Of a stretch of DNA of 45,562 nt, positions 8,482-16,152 are shown piece by piece (within the stretch, counting starts at the first letter, position 1; each line of letters opens with the position of its first letter). Made by a program: the position numbers and the translations under genes. Where the stretch lies: assembly GCA_029820565.1 (NCBI GenBank), contig JALGUR010000020.1:1-45562 (forward strand). The letters are read 5' to 3'. Source of the stretch: Candidatus Zipacnadia bacterium. GTDB lineage: Bacteria; Armatimonadota; Zipacnadia; Zipacnadales; Zipacnadaceae. The notes beneath the pieces were generated by a model. That model searched no databases and was not told the DNA's origin. It saw nothing but the letters and a program-made list of their open reading frames with translations.

Positions 8482-8506
8482 AATAGGCCAGAACACATTT
8501 GTCCAT
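8444..8506 (-). CDS. 20-codon upstream ORF created by the duplicated argG start
   Basis: The distal copy of the duplicated argG start (ATG 8504-8506) is the one correctly spaced (9 nt) from AAGGAG at 8516-8521. It reads MDKCVLAYYGQMCSGLFRRA and stops at 8444, inside argG, in another frame. Ribosomes loading here would either terminate just past the argG ATG and possibly reinitiate, or be lost. This is a by-product of the duplication rather than a known leader peptide. Confidence 0.4.
   Translation of the reverse strand: MDKCVLAYYGQMCSGLFRRA
8457..8506. repeat. Exact 25-bp tandem duplication over the argG start
   Basis: 8457-8481 and 8482-8506 are identical, each holding the first 25 bases of argG in reverse orientation. 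Because 25 is not a multiple of three the copies are in different frames. Confidence 0.95.
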
Positions 8507-8523
8507 TGCCATTTGCTCCTTAG

Positions 8524-8588
8524 TCCGCAAAATTCATGAACGGATTTTGCGGAAAACCCGCTTTGTGAAAAAAGCCGCGTTCTCCGCA
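8524..8588. repeat. Intergenic palindromic repeat, copy 1
   Basis: Two overlapping palindromes. TCCGCAAAAT (8524-8533) pairs perfectly with ATTTTGCGGA (8544-8553). From 8551 an imperfect palindrome reads GGAAAACCCGC...GCCGCGTTCTCC followed by GCA. The second part resembles the 32-bp palindrome at 44820-44851, which is also followed by GCA, so this looks like a dispersed element. It lies just upstream of argG, past the broken dehydrogenase gene. Confidence 0.55.
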
Positions 8589-8616
8589 GTATTGGGTAAC
8601 CCCGCCTGCAGTGTCA

Positions 8617-9614
8617 CTACTGCTGCCAATCAATTACCATGCCCAACATCTCCTCAGAGCCCTCAATCAACTGCTCAAAGACCCCTGGAACCTCCTGCGG
8701 GGTGAGCGTATGAGTGATGAGTGGCCCGACCTTCAGATCACCAGACGCCAGCAATTCCAGACACCGCCGCATCCCTTCATCGGTAACATTCGTGGGAATG
8801 TAGAAAGTAATCAGAAAGTAATCTCTTTGGCATGAGGCGTATCAAGATTCAGGCAAGTAAGCCCCGGATAATATGCCTGAAAGCAGTACCGGCCTCCGCG
8901 AAACTTCATCCACTGGAAGGATTCGTTGAGCGCTTGCTCGTTAGCACTGGCGTCAATGATAGCATCAGCCCCGTCAGGTTTGCGGCTGCGAACCATCTCT
9001 TCAACATCTTCATTAAGCGGATTGACTACATAGTCAGCACTACACTGACGAGATAGTTCCAGTCGCCAGTCCAGGATATCGGTGGCGATGACCTCTGCTC
9101 CCTGTAGTCGTGAGACCTGGGCGGCGAACTGACCAATCAGCCCCTGGCCAATAACTACCACCAACTCGCCACTGCGTATCGGCATTACTTCGGCGGCTCC
9201 GTGATAGCCCACCGCCGGCATTACCAGTAAACAAGCATCTTTAGAGTCCAATTCTTCGGGAACAGGAAATAGCCCATCGGCATCTGTCACTGAATATGAG
9301 GTATGACCACCCCAGCGACAGTGCAGTGGCGAGTCGATTTCAGTAGATCGCAGGAAGACCCTATCTCCTTCCTGTACCCCCCTGACATCAGGCCCCAGTT
9401 GGTCCACAATTCCTACCTTTTGATATCCAGGGACGAGCGGAAAGGTAGTGCCCATGTGAACCCCCATCAATACCCAGACATCGGTGCCATTGCTAATCCC
9501 AGAATATAACGTGCGCACACCTACTTGACCACTGCCGGGCGCGGGCAGTTCAATCTCGCCTAATTCCACTTGACCGCTTTGCGGGAATACTATGGCCTGG
9601 CAGGTTATGCTCAT
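8617..9614 (-). pseudogene. Zinc-type/MDR alcohol dehydrogenase family protein, frameshifted by an 11-bp duplication
   Basis: Medium-chain dehydrogenase/reductase. Residues 1-267 run intact from the ATG at 9614 (AAGGGAG Shine-Dalgarno): a GroES-like domain (GVRTLYSGISNGTD, VPGYQKVGIV) and a Rossmann domain with GQGLIGQFAA. The frame then ends ...KEITF-stop at 8811. In the next frame the protein continues without a break, from ITFYIPTNVTDEGMRR through LITHTLTPQEVPGVFEQL to a stop at 8617, exactly the expected C-terminus. The break coincides with an exact 11-bp tandem duplication (8802-8823); removing one copy restores a frame of about 328 residues. It is either a recent pseudogene or a sequence error. 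The UroD-family gene lies just upstream, probably co-transcribed. The substrate is unknown. Confidence 0.85.
8802..8823. repeat. Exact 11-bp tandem duplication inside the dehydrogenase gene
   Basis: AGAAAGTAATC occurs twice in a row (8802-8812 and 8813-8823). The junction makes the in-frame TGA that ends the upstream part of the gene. Confidence 0.93.
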
Positions 9615-9628
9615 ATTTTCTCCCTTTC

Positions 9629-10687
9629 TTAATAACTGCCATATTTGTGGACCAGATCAATCACGCGACAGTACTGCTGAAAACTGACATTGTCGGGCAC
9701 CGAGTGGTCGGAATGATAGATGTAGCCGCCGCCTTTCATCGCCACGGGTATCTTAGTAGAGATTTCTTCTTCAATGACCCTGGGGTCGGGATGAGCCATA
9801 GCGCGTACATCAATGCCGCCCATAAACGCCAGCCACGCCCCGTGGCGCTTCTTAAGGTCAATCAGGTCCATACCGGCCTTGACCTCCAGGGGTTCGAGAC
9901 AATCCAGACCGGCTTTCACCAGACCCGGAATGAGGTCCTTGACACAACCGCAACTGTGCAGGATAACTTTGAGGCCCTGGGAGTGGAAGAAGTCGTAGAC
10001 CAGTTTGTGAGCCGGATACTCGTAGCGCATAAACATCGCTGGCGAAAATAGCGAGGTATTCCGGTAGCCCATATCGTCGTAGACAAAGCCGCCGTCAAAT
10101 TCAATCCCCGCCCCGATCATCTCCTCAGCGGCGGCGACAACAAGGCGAGCGTGGGTCATAAACATATCCTCGACCCACTCCGGTTCGGTGGCCATCGCCA
10201 CCAGCAGTCGTTCAGAGCCAACGATACCCTGAATGAGGTCATAGCCAAAGGCAGCGCCAAACTCAAACCATTTACCTTTCTGCCGGGCCTCCCGCTGAAT
10301 CCTGCGTGCCTCGGCCCAATCTATCCGATCAGTAGACCACTCTAAGTGGGGCTTGTACTCTTCCCACAACTCGCGCGAGGTGATGAGGAAGCTAATCTTC
10401 TCCGGCGTAGACTCTTGATGCTTGAAGTTGCGCTCAATAGCACCGTAGGCATTACGGGTGATAATATATTCATCCGTCTCGTCTATAGTCTCGGTGGGCA
10501 GCCGCATGCTAATATCAGCCCCCACACCCGCCATCTCAAAGTCAAAATGCTCCCTCGGCCCTACTCCATCGGGCAGGCCCTCTTGGTGCCAGCGCACAAT
10601 GGTGGTCTGCCAAAGGCTATCGTCAATTGCCACACGGTCCGCCTCTTTGAAGTTCAGGGCAGCGTCAATTCGCTCTCGTGAGGTCAT
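9629..10687 (-). CDS. Uroporphyrinogen decarboxylase (URO-D) family protein, methyltransferase-like
   Basis: 352 residues. The start MTSRERIDAALNFKEADRVAID is typical of the URO-D superfamily, which includes haem-pathway HemE and corrinoid/CoM methyltransferases such as MtaA. The segment HSCGC (residues 244-248) followed by DLIPGLVKAGLDCLEPLE is the metal-binding motif of the methyltransferase-like branch rather than true HemE, so haem synthesis is unlikely. The methyl donor and acceptor are unknown. GGAGAGAG precedes the ATG. It sits 14 bp upstream of the MDR dehydrogenase and 17 bp downstream of the PHP phosphatase, all minus strand, suggesting one operon. Confidence 0.85.
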   Translation of the reverse strand: MTSRERIDAALNFKEADRVAIDDSLWQTTIVRWHQEGLPDGVGPREHFDFEMAGVGADISMRLPTETIDETDEYIITRNAYGAIERNFKHQESTPEKISFLITSRELWEEYKPHLEWSTDRIDWAEARRIQREARQKGKWFEFGAAFGYDLIQGIVGSERLLVAMATEPEWVEDMFMTHARLVVAAAEEMIGAGIEFDGGFVYDDMGYRNTSLFSPAMFMRYEYPAHKLVYDFFHSQGLKVILHSCGCVKDLIPGLVKAGLDCLEPLEVKAGMDLIDLKKRHGAWLAFMGGIDVRAMAHPDPRVIEEEISTKIPVAMKGGGYIYHSDHSVPDNVSFQQYCRVIDLVHKYGSY

Positions 10688-10704
10688 ACATCTCTCTCCG
10701 GTGA

Positions 10705-11409
10705 TTAGGCAATAATGCTACGCGGGATACCGTCAACCAACATTTGAAAATCTATATTCTTCACCATCCGCTCTAATTCCTTGCGGACTAACGACAGTTG
10801 CGGGGGCCGGAAGTTAGCGTCGTGGGCATCGCTGGCCAGAATATGGGCTTGGCCGGTCTGCAGCAGCCTAATCGCAAGCCGTCTGGACTCCCGGCCTGAC
10901 TGGCCGAGGACGCTGGCCACGTTTATCTGAAGCAGACAGCCCCGATCTACCAGTTTCTCCAATATCTCGGGACACCGGCGGGCAAGTTCACTGCGCTCCG
11001 GATGAGCCAGTATTGGAGTTATGCCTATAATTTGCAGTTCAAAACACATCTGCTCCAGAAACTGAGGAATACCTACAAAGGGCGTCTCTATTAACAGATG
11101 CCTACCGTTATCCGCTACGGTCAATAATTCATCGTCTTTGAGTAGTCCGGCCAGGTCCGGCCGGGCCTCAACCTCGGCCCCGGGAAGGATGGTCAGGTCT
11201 ATCTGCGGGTCCTGAAGCACCTCGTTGAAGAGTACAGTGGCCGTCCGGATTTGCTCCGGCGACAGCGGATTACCTGAGGATAGATGTGGGGTAGCTACTG
11301 CGGTATCAATGCCATCAGCCGCCGCTATCTGGGCCATCTCCACAGAAGTCTCCATATCAGGCGAACCGTCGTCAATACCCGGTAATATGTGACAGTGTAA
11401 ATCAACCAT
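10705..11409 (-). CDS. CpsB/YwqE-like PHP-domain tyrosine phosphatase
   Basis: 234 residues, close to the usual 240-255 of CpsB/YwqE metal-dependent protein-tyrosine phosphatases. Metal ligands of the PHP fold are visible: DLHCHILPGIDDG at the N-terminus, ATPHL, GAEVE, AHPERSE and SDAHD. In Firmicutes these enzymes dephosphorylate the kinase controlling capsule or exopolysaccharide export, but no polysaccharide genes are adjacent here. A general PHP phosphoesterase role is possible. It is probably first in an operon with the UroD-family gene (17 bp) and the MDR dehydrogenase. Confidence 0.85.
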   Translation of the reverse strand: MVDLHCHILPGIDDGSPDMETSVEMAQIAAADGIDTAVATPHLSSGNPLSPEQIRTATVLFNEVLQDPQIDLTILPGAEVEARPDLAGLLKDDELLTVADNGRHLLIETPFVGIPQFLEQMCFELQIIGITPILAHPERSELARRCPEILEKLVDRGCLLQINVASVLGQSGRESRRLAIRLLQTGQAHILASDAHDANFRPPQLSLVRKELERMVKNIDFQMLVDGIPRSIIA

Positions 11410-11435
11410 TGGCTACAGGCTCCGATACATTATCA

Positions 11436-11464
11436 AGCCCCCCAGTGTGTGAAATTGGGGGGCT
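11436..11464 (-). terminator. Perfect GC-rich hairpin, probable terminator of the gene at 11499-11954
   Basis: AGCCCCCCA (11436-11444) pairs perfectly with TGGGGGGCT (11456-11464) around an 11-nt loop, 34 bp after the stop of the upstream minus-strand gene. Only two T residues follow on the minus strand, so termination strength is uncertain. Confidence 0.45.
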
Positions 11465-11498
11465 GAATTGACGAGGGACATTCACTATGAGGTGGCTT

Positions 11499-11954
11499 TT
11501 ACTCTTCCGACCAGGTTATATACGCCCTGTTCAAAGTATCATCCCACTGGTAGGTGACCCCGAACAGTTGACAATAGACCTTCAGAGGGATGTAGGTGCG
11601 ACTGCCTATGCGTCGGTTCTGGCCATCTATCTCGGTCTTTACCTCATTCACGTACGCGTACTTGCTGCCCGGGATCACGCGCACTATAGTCTCCCCACGG
11701 TGGCCCTCAATATAACTGTCCTTAGGTCCCCAGTTCAACACACCACCCAAGTGCCGCACCAGGTCAACAAAAGTAATGTAGAGTTGGCCGTCAATCTTCA
11801 GCGCCGGTTTTTCTAAGTCGGCCTCCCGTTCGTTAAACCACACTGTTCGGGCCGGCATCTTCTCAGTTACGGCGGCTTGGACGACACCGTAGGTCGTCAC
11901 TAACATAGCACATAAGATAAAACTCAATACCAGGCAATTGCCTTTTTTCATCAT
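11499..11954 (-). CDS. Secreted protein with copper amine oxidase N-terminal-like (stalk) domain
   Basis: 151 residues. Signal peptide: MMKKG, hydrophobic run, cleavage near VVQAA. The mature region (about 60-150) shows the repeat layout of copper-amine-oxidase-N-like domains: LKIDGQLYITFVDLVRHLGG, a strand-turn-strand block, and SRTYIPLKVYCQLFGVTYQWDD. These small domains are common in secreted proteins of Firmicutes and Armatimonadota and are not oxidases themselves; they probably bind wall or partner proteins. The frame extends to 12023, but the ATG at 11954 has GAGGAG upstream and starts the signal peptide. It sits downstream of carA with a weak promoter between. Confidence 0.8.
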   Translation of the reverse strand: MMKKGNCLVLSFILCAMLVTTYGVVQAAVTEKMPARTVWFNEREADLEKPALKIDGQLYITFVDLVRHLGGVLNWGPKDSYIEGHRGETIVRVIPGSKYAYVNEVKTEIDGQNRRIGSRTYIPLKVYCQLFGVTYQWDDTLNRAYITWSEE

Positions 11955-11997
11955 AATGTCTCCTCTTATTGAAAGGACTTCATTGCCATACATATTA

Positions 11998-12026
11998 AGT
12001 ATACCATATCTCTGCGTATACATAAA
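11998..12026 (-). promoter_or_regulatory. Weak predicted promoter of the copper-amine-oxidase-N-like gene
   Basis: TATACT at 11998-12003 on the minus strand, 17 nt from a poor -35 (TTTATG, 12021-12026). The good -10 lies 44 bp upstream of the ATG; the -35 match is only three of six. Confidence 0.3.
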
Positions 12027-12038
12027 CCCCAGCCGAGT

Positions 12039-13262
12039 CTAACTGTGGTGAGAACGCATAGTGGCAATGAACTGCTCAAATAGGTAAACGGAGTCATGGG
12101 GCCCGGGATTGGCCTCGGGGTGGAACTGGACCGAGAATATAGGCAACTCTTCGTGTTTCATACCCTCGGCGCTCATATCATTCAGGTTTATGTGAGTCAG
12201 TTGGAGCCCGCTGCCCTCCAGGCTGTCCATATCTACGCAGAAGCCGTGGTTCTGCGTAGTAATGGCTACTTCACCGGTTTGTAAGTTCTTGACGGGATGA
12301 TTGCCGCCGCGATGGCCGAATTTCAACTTATAGGTCTTCCCGCCAAAGGCCAGAGCCAGAATCTGCTGGCCCAGGCAAATGCCAAATATAGGCACCTTGC
12401 CTATCAAATTGCGGGCGGTTTGAATTACGTAGGTTACGGCCTCGGGGTCGCCCGGTCCGTTGGCGAGCACCACCCCGTCAGGCTCCCAGGCCAGTATCTG
12501 GTCAGCGGTCGTAGTAGCCGGCAACACCAGCGGGTCACAGCCGCCCCGATACAGATACCGCAGAATGCTCTGCTTGATCCCGCAATCCAGCACCACCACC
12601 CGATAAGTTTCCCAGTGACCGCGAACATCAGCCCTATGCCTCTGCGAGCCTTCTGCTACCCAACGTCGCGGTGTCGCAGGCATTTGCAAGGGCAACTTGT
12701 GGCTGACGGCTATCGGCTGCTGGTCATAACCATCTTCGCCCCAACGGCGCGGCTGGGCGCAGGTAACCTCCGCCACCAAGTCCCGCCCGACCAGCCGAGG
12801 AGCCTTCTTCGCCTTCTCCACCAGGCTGGGGCCATCAAGGTCTTGTGTGGAGATTACTCCAATCATCGCCCCTTCGGTGCGCAGGTGCTTGGTCAGCATA
12901 CGGGTATCAATGCCTTCAATCCCCACAATTCCGTGGCGGCCCAGATAGTCACTGAGGCTCTCGGTGGCCCGCCAGTTGCTGACGATCGGCGAGACCTCTC
13001 GGACCACAAAGCCGTCCACCCATGGCTGCCAGGATTCCACATCATCGGGGTTAATGCCATAGTTGCCGATCTCGGTGTAGGTCATAGTGACAATCTGGCC
13101 CCGATAGGAGGGATCAGTGAGCACTTCCTGGTAACCAGTCATACCCGTGTTGAAGACCACTTCCCCACTGCGCTCACCTTCGGCCCCGAACCCCTGGCCT
13201 TCAAACACCGTGCCGTCTTCCAGCGCCAGCATGGCCGGTTTTACTGAGAGTCGCTGATTCAC
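12039..13262 (-). CDS. carA: Carbamoyl-phosphate synthase small subunit (glutamine amidotransferase)
   Basis: Releases ammonia from glutamine for the large subunit CarB in arginine and pyrimidine synthesis. 407 residues, longer than the usual 360-385. The N-terminal domain (LALEDGTVFEGQGFG, NTGMTGYQEVLTDPSY) and the class I amidotransferase domain are intact: nucleophile Cys in GICLGQQ, and the His and Glu in VQFHPEANPGP. The extra length lies between the domains (about residues 190-225) where a basic, low-similarity stretch is coded by a palindromic segment (12637-12682). GTG start with AAGGAG 9 nt upstream. carB is not adjacent; pyrC lies upstream across a repeat array. Confidence 0.95.
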   Translation of the reverse strand: MNQRLSVKPAMLALEDGTVFEGQGFGAEGERSGEVVFNTGMTGYQEVLTDPSYRGQIVTMTYTEIGNYGINPDDVESWQPWVDGFVVREVSPIVSNWRATESLSDYLGRHGIVGIEGIDTRMLTKHLRTEGAMIGVISTQDLDGPSLVEKAKKAPRLVGRDLVAEVTCAQPRRWGEDGYDQQPIAVSHKLPLQMPATPRRWVAEGSQRHRADVRGHWETYRVVVLDCGIKQSILRYLYRGGCDPLVLPATTTADQILAWEPDGVVLANGPGDPEAVTYVIQTARNLIGKVPIFGICLGQQILALAFGGKTYKLKFGHRGGNHPVKNLQTGEVAITTQNHGFCVDMDSLEGSGLQLTHINLNDMSAEGMKHEELPIFSVQFHPEANPGPHDSVYLFEQFIATMRSHHS

Positions 13263-13290
13263 TGTTCGTTCTCCTTAGGCCACTGTCTAC

Positions 13291-13546
13291 TGTAGGAGCG
13301 GCATCCCTGCCGTGACTACCGTCGGGCCAAGGATGGCCCTCCTACAGGACTTCAGTTTGTCGGAGCAGCACCCCTGCTGCGACTACAGTCAGGCCAAGGA
13401 TGGCCCTCCTACAGGACTTCAGTTTGTGGGAGCGGCATCCCTGCCGCGATTACAGTCGGGCCAAGGATGGCCCTCCTACAGGACTTCAGTTTGTGGGAGC
13501 AGTACCCCTGCCGCGACTACAGTCAGGCCAAGGATGGCCCTCCTAC
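13291..13546. repeat. Four-copy 67-bp palindromic tandem repeat array
   Basis: Units begin at 13291, 13358, 13425 and 13492, exactly 67 bp apart; the last is partial and ends at 13546. Each unit runs from GTAGGAG (varied in copies 2-4) to CTCCTAC and then a GACTTCAGTTT-type linker. Inside each are two hairpins, GCGGCA/TGCCGC and GGGCCA/TGGCCC (some copies with small changes). Their loops hold ATCC and GGAT, so the whole unit can alternatively fold as one long hairpin. There are no variable spacers, so this is not CRISPR. The stop codon of pyrC lies in the last copy. Confidence 0.95.
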
Positions 13547-14880
13547 TTGAACACTTGTTCCCCACCCGCCAACAGTTCTCCTTCCCGCACGGCAAACCGT
13601 CCGGCCACAATCGTCCCCCACACCTGTCCCTTCACCACAGCACCAGCGAAGGGGGTGTTACGACCTTTGGAATGGAATTGCTCAGGCTCCACTATCCAAG
13701 ATTTACCCGAGTCCACAATTGTAATATCGGCCGGAGCACCCAGTTGAAGGCCGCCGCCCGGCAAGTTGAGCAATCGGGCCGGGTTGCAGGTCATCTTGGC
13801 CAGCGCTTGCATCAGCGACAGGGCACCGGTGTCAACCAGATGCGTGAGCACTAACGCCAGACAGATCTCCAGGCCGACAATGCCAAAGGGCGCCTCTACC
13901 AGACCCGCGGCCTTCTCGTCAGGGGTATGAGGGGCATGGTCAGTAGCAATTACTGCGATAGTGCCATCTATCACTGCCTGCTTGATGACCTGCTGATCAG
14001 CCTCAGTGCGCAGTGGCGGATTCATTTTGGCATCGGCGCCGAAGTCTAAGACTGCTTCTTCACTCAGGCAGAAATAGTGAGGAGCAGTTTCGCCGGTTAA
14101 TGACGCAAACTGCCCCTCTTGCTGCAATTGATGCAGATGGTTGACGCTTTCGGCGGTACTCAAATGCAGCAGGTGCAAGCGGGCATCTAATCCTTCGGCT
14201 GCCTGCGCCCATTGTCGCAGTGCCACCACCTCTGATCGGGAATCCTGTCCCGCTACATCCAGACTTCTGCTAACCTTGCCCCGGTTAATTACTCCTCCCC
14301 CACTCAGTCCTTCTGCTTCCAAGTGAGTCAAGAAGGGCGCCGGCCTGCCGCTTAATTGGTGGAGAGCAGCCTGCATCTGCGCCTTTGACTGAAACGGCGC
14401 GGCATCATCGGTGATACCCACACACCCGGCCGCCAACAGAGCGGCGAAATCGGAAAGTTGGGCGCGCTGGTTGTCAACGGTGGCCGCGCCCAGAATATTG
14501 ACGCGGCAGCGGGCCGTCTGGTCAATCTTCTCCTGCAGCCAGGCCACGCGCTCGGGGCGATCAATAACTGGCGAAGTATTAGGCATGGCACAGATGGTGG
14601 TAAATCCTCCGGCGACAGCGGCCTGGGTGCCGGTGGCTACAGTCTCCTTGTGCTCAAAGCCCGGCTCGCGTAGATGGACGTGCATATCTATCAGACCCGG
14701 GCAGATTACCAATCCGGCCACGGGGATCACTTCGCCTTCGGACGGTGAACCTGCCGGCCTTATCCATTTCACTTTCCCCTCGGCTACACACAGGTCTGCG
14801 GCCGCCTGGAAACCACGAGACGGGTCCATTACCTGCGCGCCAACCAAAGTGAACACCGGCATGCCGTGCTGGTCAGCCAT
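13543..14880 (-). CDS. pyrC: Dihydroorotase (class I)
   Basis: Zinc amidohydrolase closing carbamoyl-aspartate to dihydroorotate in pyrimidine synthesis. About 445 residues. Metal-binding motifs are in order: DMHVHLREPG, the AMPNTSP substrate loop, HLEAEG, HLLHLSTAE and ATDHAPHTPDEK, then PADITIVD near the end. The frame extends to 14946, but the first 22 codons cover a perfect terminator-like hairpin (14899-14922), so I start at the ATG at 14880; the ATG at 14862 is an alternative. Neither has a strong Shine-Dalgarno. The stop codon is supplied by the 67-bp repeat array, and carA follows beyond it. Confidence 0.93.
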   Translation of the reverse strand: MADQHGMPVFTLVGAQVMDPSRGFQAAADLCVAEGKVKWIRPAGSPSEGEVIPVAGLVICPGLIDMHVHLREPGFEHKETVATGTQAAVAGGFTTICAMPNTSPVIDRPERVAWLQEKIDQTARCRVNILGAATVDNQRAQLSDFAALLAAGCVGITDDAAPFQSKAQMQAALHQLSGRPAPFLTHLEAEGLSGGGVINRGKVSRSLDVAGQDSRSEVVALRQWAQAAEGLDARLHLLHLSTAESVNHLHQLQQEGQFASLTGETAPHYFCLSEEAVLDFGADAKMNPPLRTEADQQVIKQAVIDGTIAVIATDHAPHTPDEKAAGLVEAPFGIVGLEICLALVLTHLVDTGALSLMQALAKMTCNPARLLNLPGGGLQLGAPADITIVDSGKSWIVEPEQFHSKGRNTPFAGAVVKGQVWGTIVAGRFAVREGELLAGGEQVFK

Positions 14881-14898
14881 CTCTGGCCCGTTATGAAA

Positions 14899-14922
14899 GA
14901 GCCTTCCCTCATGGGAAGGCTC
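14899..14922 (-). terminator. Perfect hairpin between the PKD-protein gene and pyrC
   Basis: GAGCCTTCCC (14899-14908) and GGGAAGGCTC (14913-14922) pair perfectly across a 4-nt loop and are followed by TTTC on the minus strand. It lies 33 bp after the stop of the PKD-protein gene and 18 bp before the likely pyrC start, so it may end the former transcript or attenuate pyrC. Confidence 0.6.
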
Positions 14923-14955
14923 CATAGCATCATCGTTGAGCCGCATCCGAGGCTA

Positions 14956-16068
14956 TTACTCCACTATGACAAATGTGCGATCCGTGCGTCTCTCGCGCTG
15001 GCCGGCCTTGTCGGTGACCGTTAGAGTGACCACATAGTAGCCGGCCTCGGGGAACTGGCACGAGACCTGCTGGCCGTAGGCATCTTCGCTGAGGCCATCC
15101 AGGTCATCAAAGTCCCAAATATACTTGGCCTCCACTCCCTCCATTTGCGGCGCGGCATTGAAGGTGGCTTGCTGTTGCAGGGATGCGCGGCGCCGCTGCT
15201 CACCTTCAATTTGGGCCACCAGCGGCTTATCTTCTTGCACAATGCGTAGATTAGCCACGTAGAAGTTGCCCTGCCGATTGCCACATAGCACTACGCGCAG
15301 CAATTTGGCTCCTTCTAATTGCTGAGCGCCTTTGCAATCTGACAATACTCTCGCCACCCGTATCCACTCCTCCTCGGCCACCGTATTGGGATCTAACTCC
15401 AGGGCACCGGAGTCCAGTTGGCCGCGATCCGTGACCAGAACTATCCGTATATTGTCCACCGGTTCAGCCGGCGGCTGGTAACCATACCCACTCGGCATGC
15501 CGGGTCCCGGTCCCATCCCGGGTATGCCGGGCATACCGGGCATACCAGGCTGAGTGGGCATCCCCATACCAGGCATAGGCGGGCCTGGAGCACCCATTCC
15601 CGGCCCATACCCTGGCGGCATAGGACCCTCTGGAACACCTCCCGGCCATGGCTGGCCGGGCATCGGGCCTACTCCAGGTATACCACCGGGGAGGGTGGGC
15701 CCATAGCCGGGAACACCCGGAAACGCCCCGGGGCCGTACGCCGGCGGCGCCTGGGCCTCAGCCGCTTTGACTACCGCGATGATCTGCACATTATTCGGTT
15801 GTTTGCCGAAAACGCTGAAGTCAGCCGGCTCTTTCAATTCCAGCCGTCCGCCCTCGTAGTAGCCCTTGGTCTCTACCTCCAGCACGTTATTGTCCTGATA
15901 CTTGACTTCCTCACTCTCGGTAATCTTGCCGGTTCCCCAACTGCCTAACTCCACCGCTGTCATCGTGCCATCGTACAAAGACAGCGTCTGGTCGGCATTG
16001 ACCACAGCCGGCGCGATTACCATCACCAGAATACTAACGATAAGAATGTGATCATATACTCTCATCAT
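14956..16068 (-). CDS. Secreted PKD-domain protein with Gly/Pro/Met-rich linker
   Basis: 370 residues. Signal peptide (MMRVYDHILIVSILVMVIAP, cleavage near VVNA). A beta-rich N-terminal region to about 105 looks carbohydrate-binding-like (YYEGGRLELKEP). Residues about 105-205 are a low-complexity linker of Gly, Pro and Met with irregular PGMPG/GYGPG repeats, longer than usual. A second beta domain (IRIVLVTDRGQLDSG to NFYVANLRIVQED) follows, then a PKD domain at about 290-370 (IWDFDDLDG, FPEAGYYVVTLTVTD). The linker probably acts as an extended spacer at the cell surface. The ATG has GGGGGTGAAGT upstream. Function unknown. Confidence 0.75.
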   Translation of the reverse strand: MMRVYDHILIVSILVMVIAPAVVNADQTLSLYDGTMTAVELGSWGTGKITESEEVKYQDNNVLEVETKGYYEGGRLELKEPADFSVFGKQPNNVQIIAVVKAAEAQAPPAYGPGAFPGVPGYGPTLPGGIPGVGPMPGQPWPGGVPEGPMPPGYGPGMGAPGPPMPGMGMPTQPGMPGMPGIPGMGPGPGMPSGYGYQPPAEPVDNIRIVLVTDRGQLDSGALELDPNTVAEEEWIRVARVLSDCKGAQQLEGAKLLRVVLCGNRQGNFYVANLRIVQEDKPLVAQIEGEQRRRASLQQQATFNAAPQMEGVEAKYIWDFDDLDGLSEDAYGQQVSCQFPEAGYYVVTLTVTDKAGQRERRTDRTFVIVE

Positions 16069-16122
16069 ACTTCACCCCCTGGATTGCTTCTCCGGGCTTA
16101 ACTACACACTTTACGTGCATAT

Positions 16123-16151
16123 ATATTAACCCATTGAAGAATATTTAGCAA
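16123..16151 (-). promoter_or_regulatory. Predicted promoter of the PKD-protein gene
   Basis: TTGCTA (16146-16151), 17-nt spacer, TAATAT (16123-16128) on the minus strand, in the AT-rich gap after lepA. Each hexamer matches consensus at four of six positions. Confidence 0.4.
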
Positions 16152-16152
16152 G

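Noticed and set aside
12297..13247. 316-codon ORF antisense to carA
   Set aside because: Shadow of carA with no ribosome site or recognisable domain.
13291..13546. CRISPR array
   Set aside because: Units abut at a fixed 67-bp period with no variable spacers, and no cas genes are nearby.
13312..13854. 180-codon plus-strand ORF through the 67-bp array
   Set aside because: The unit length is not a multiple of three, so the ORF reads copies in different frames, and it runs antisense into pyrC; it lacks a ribosome site.
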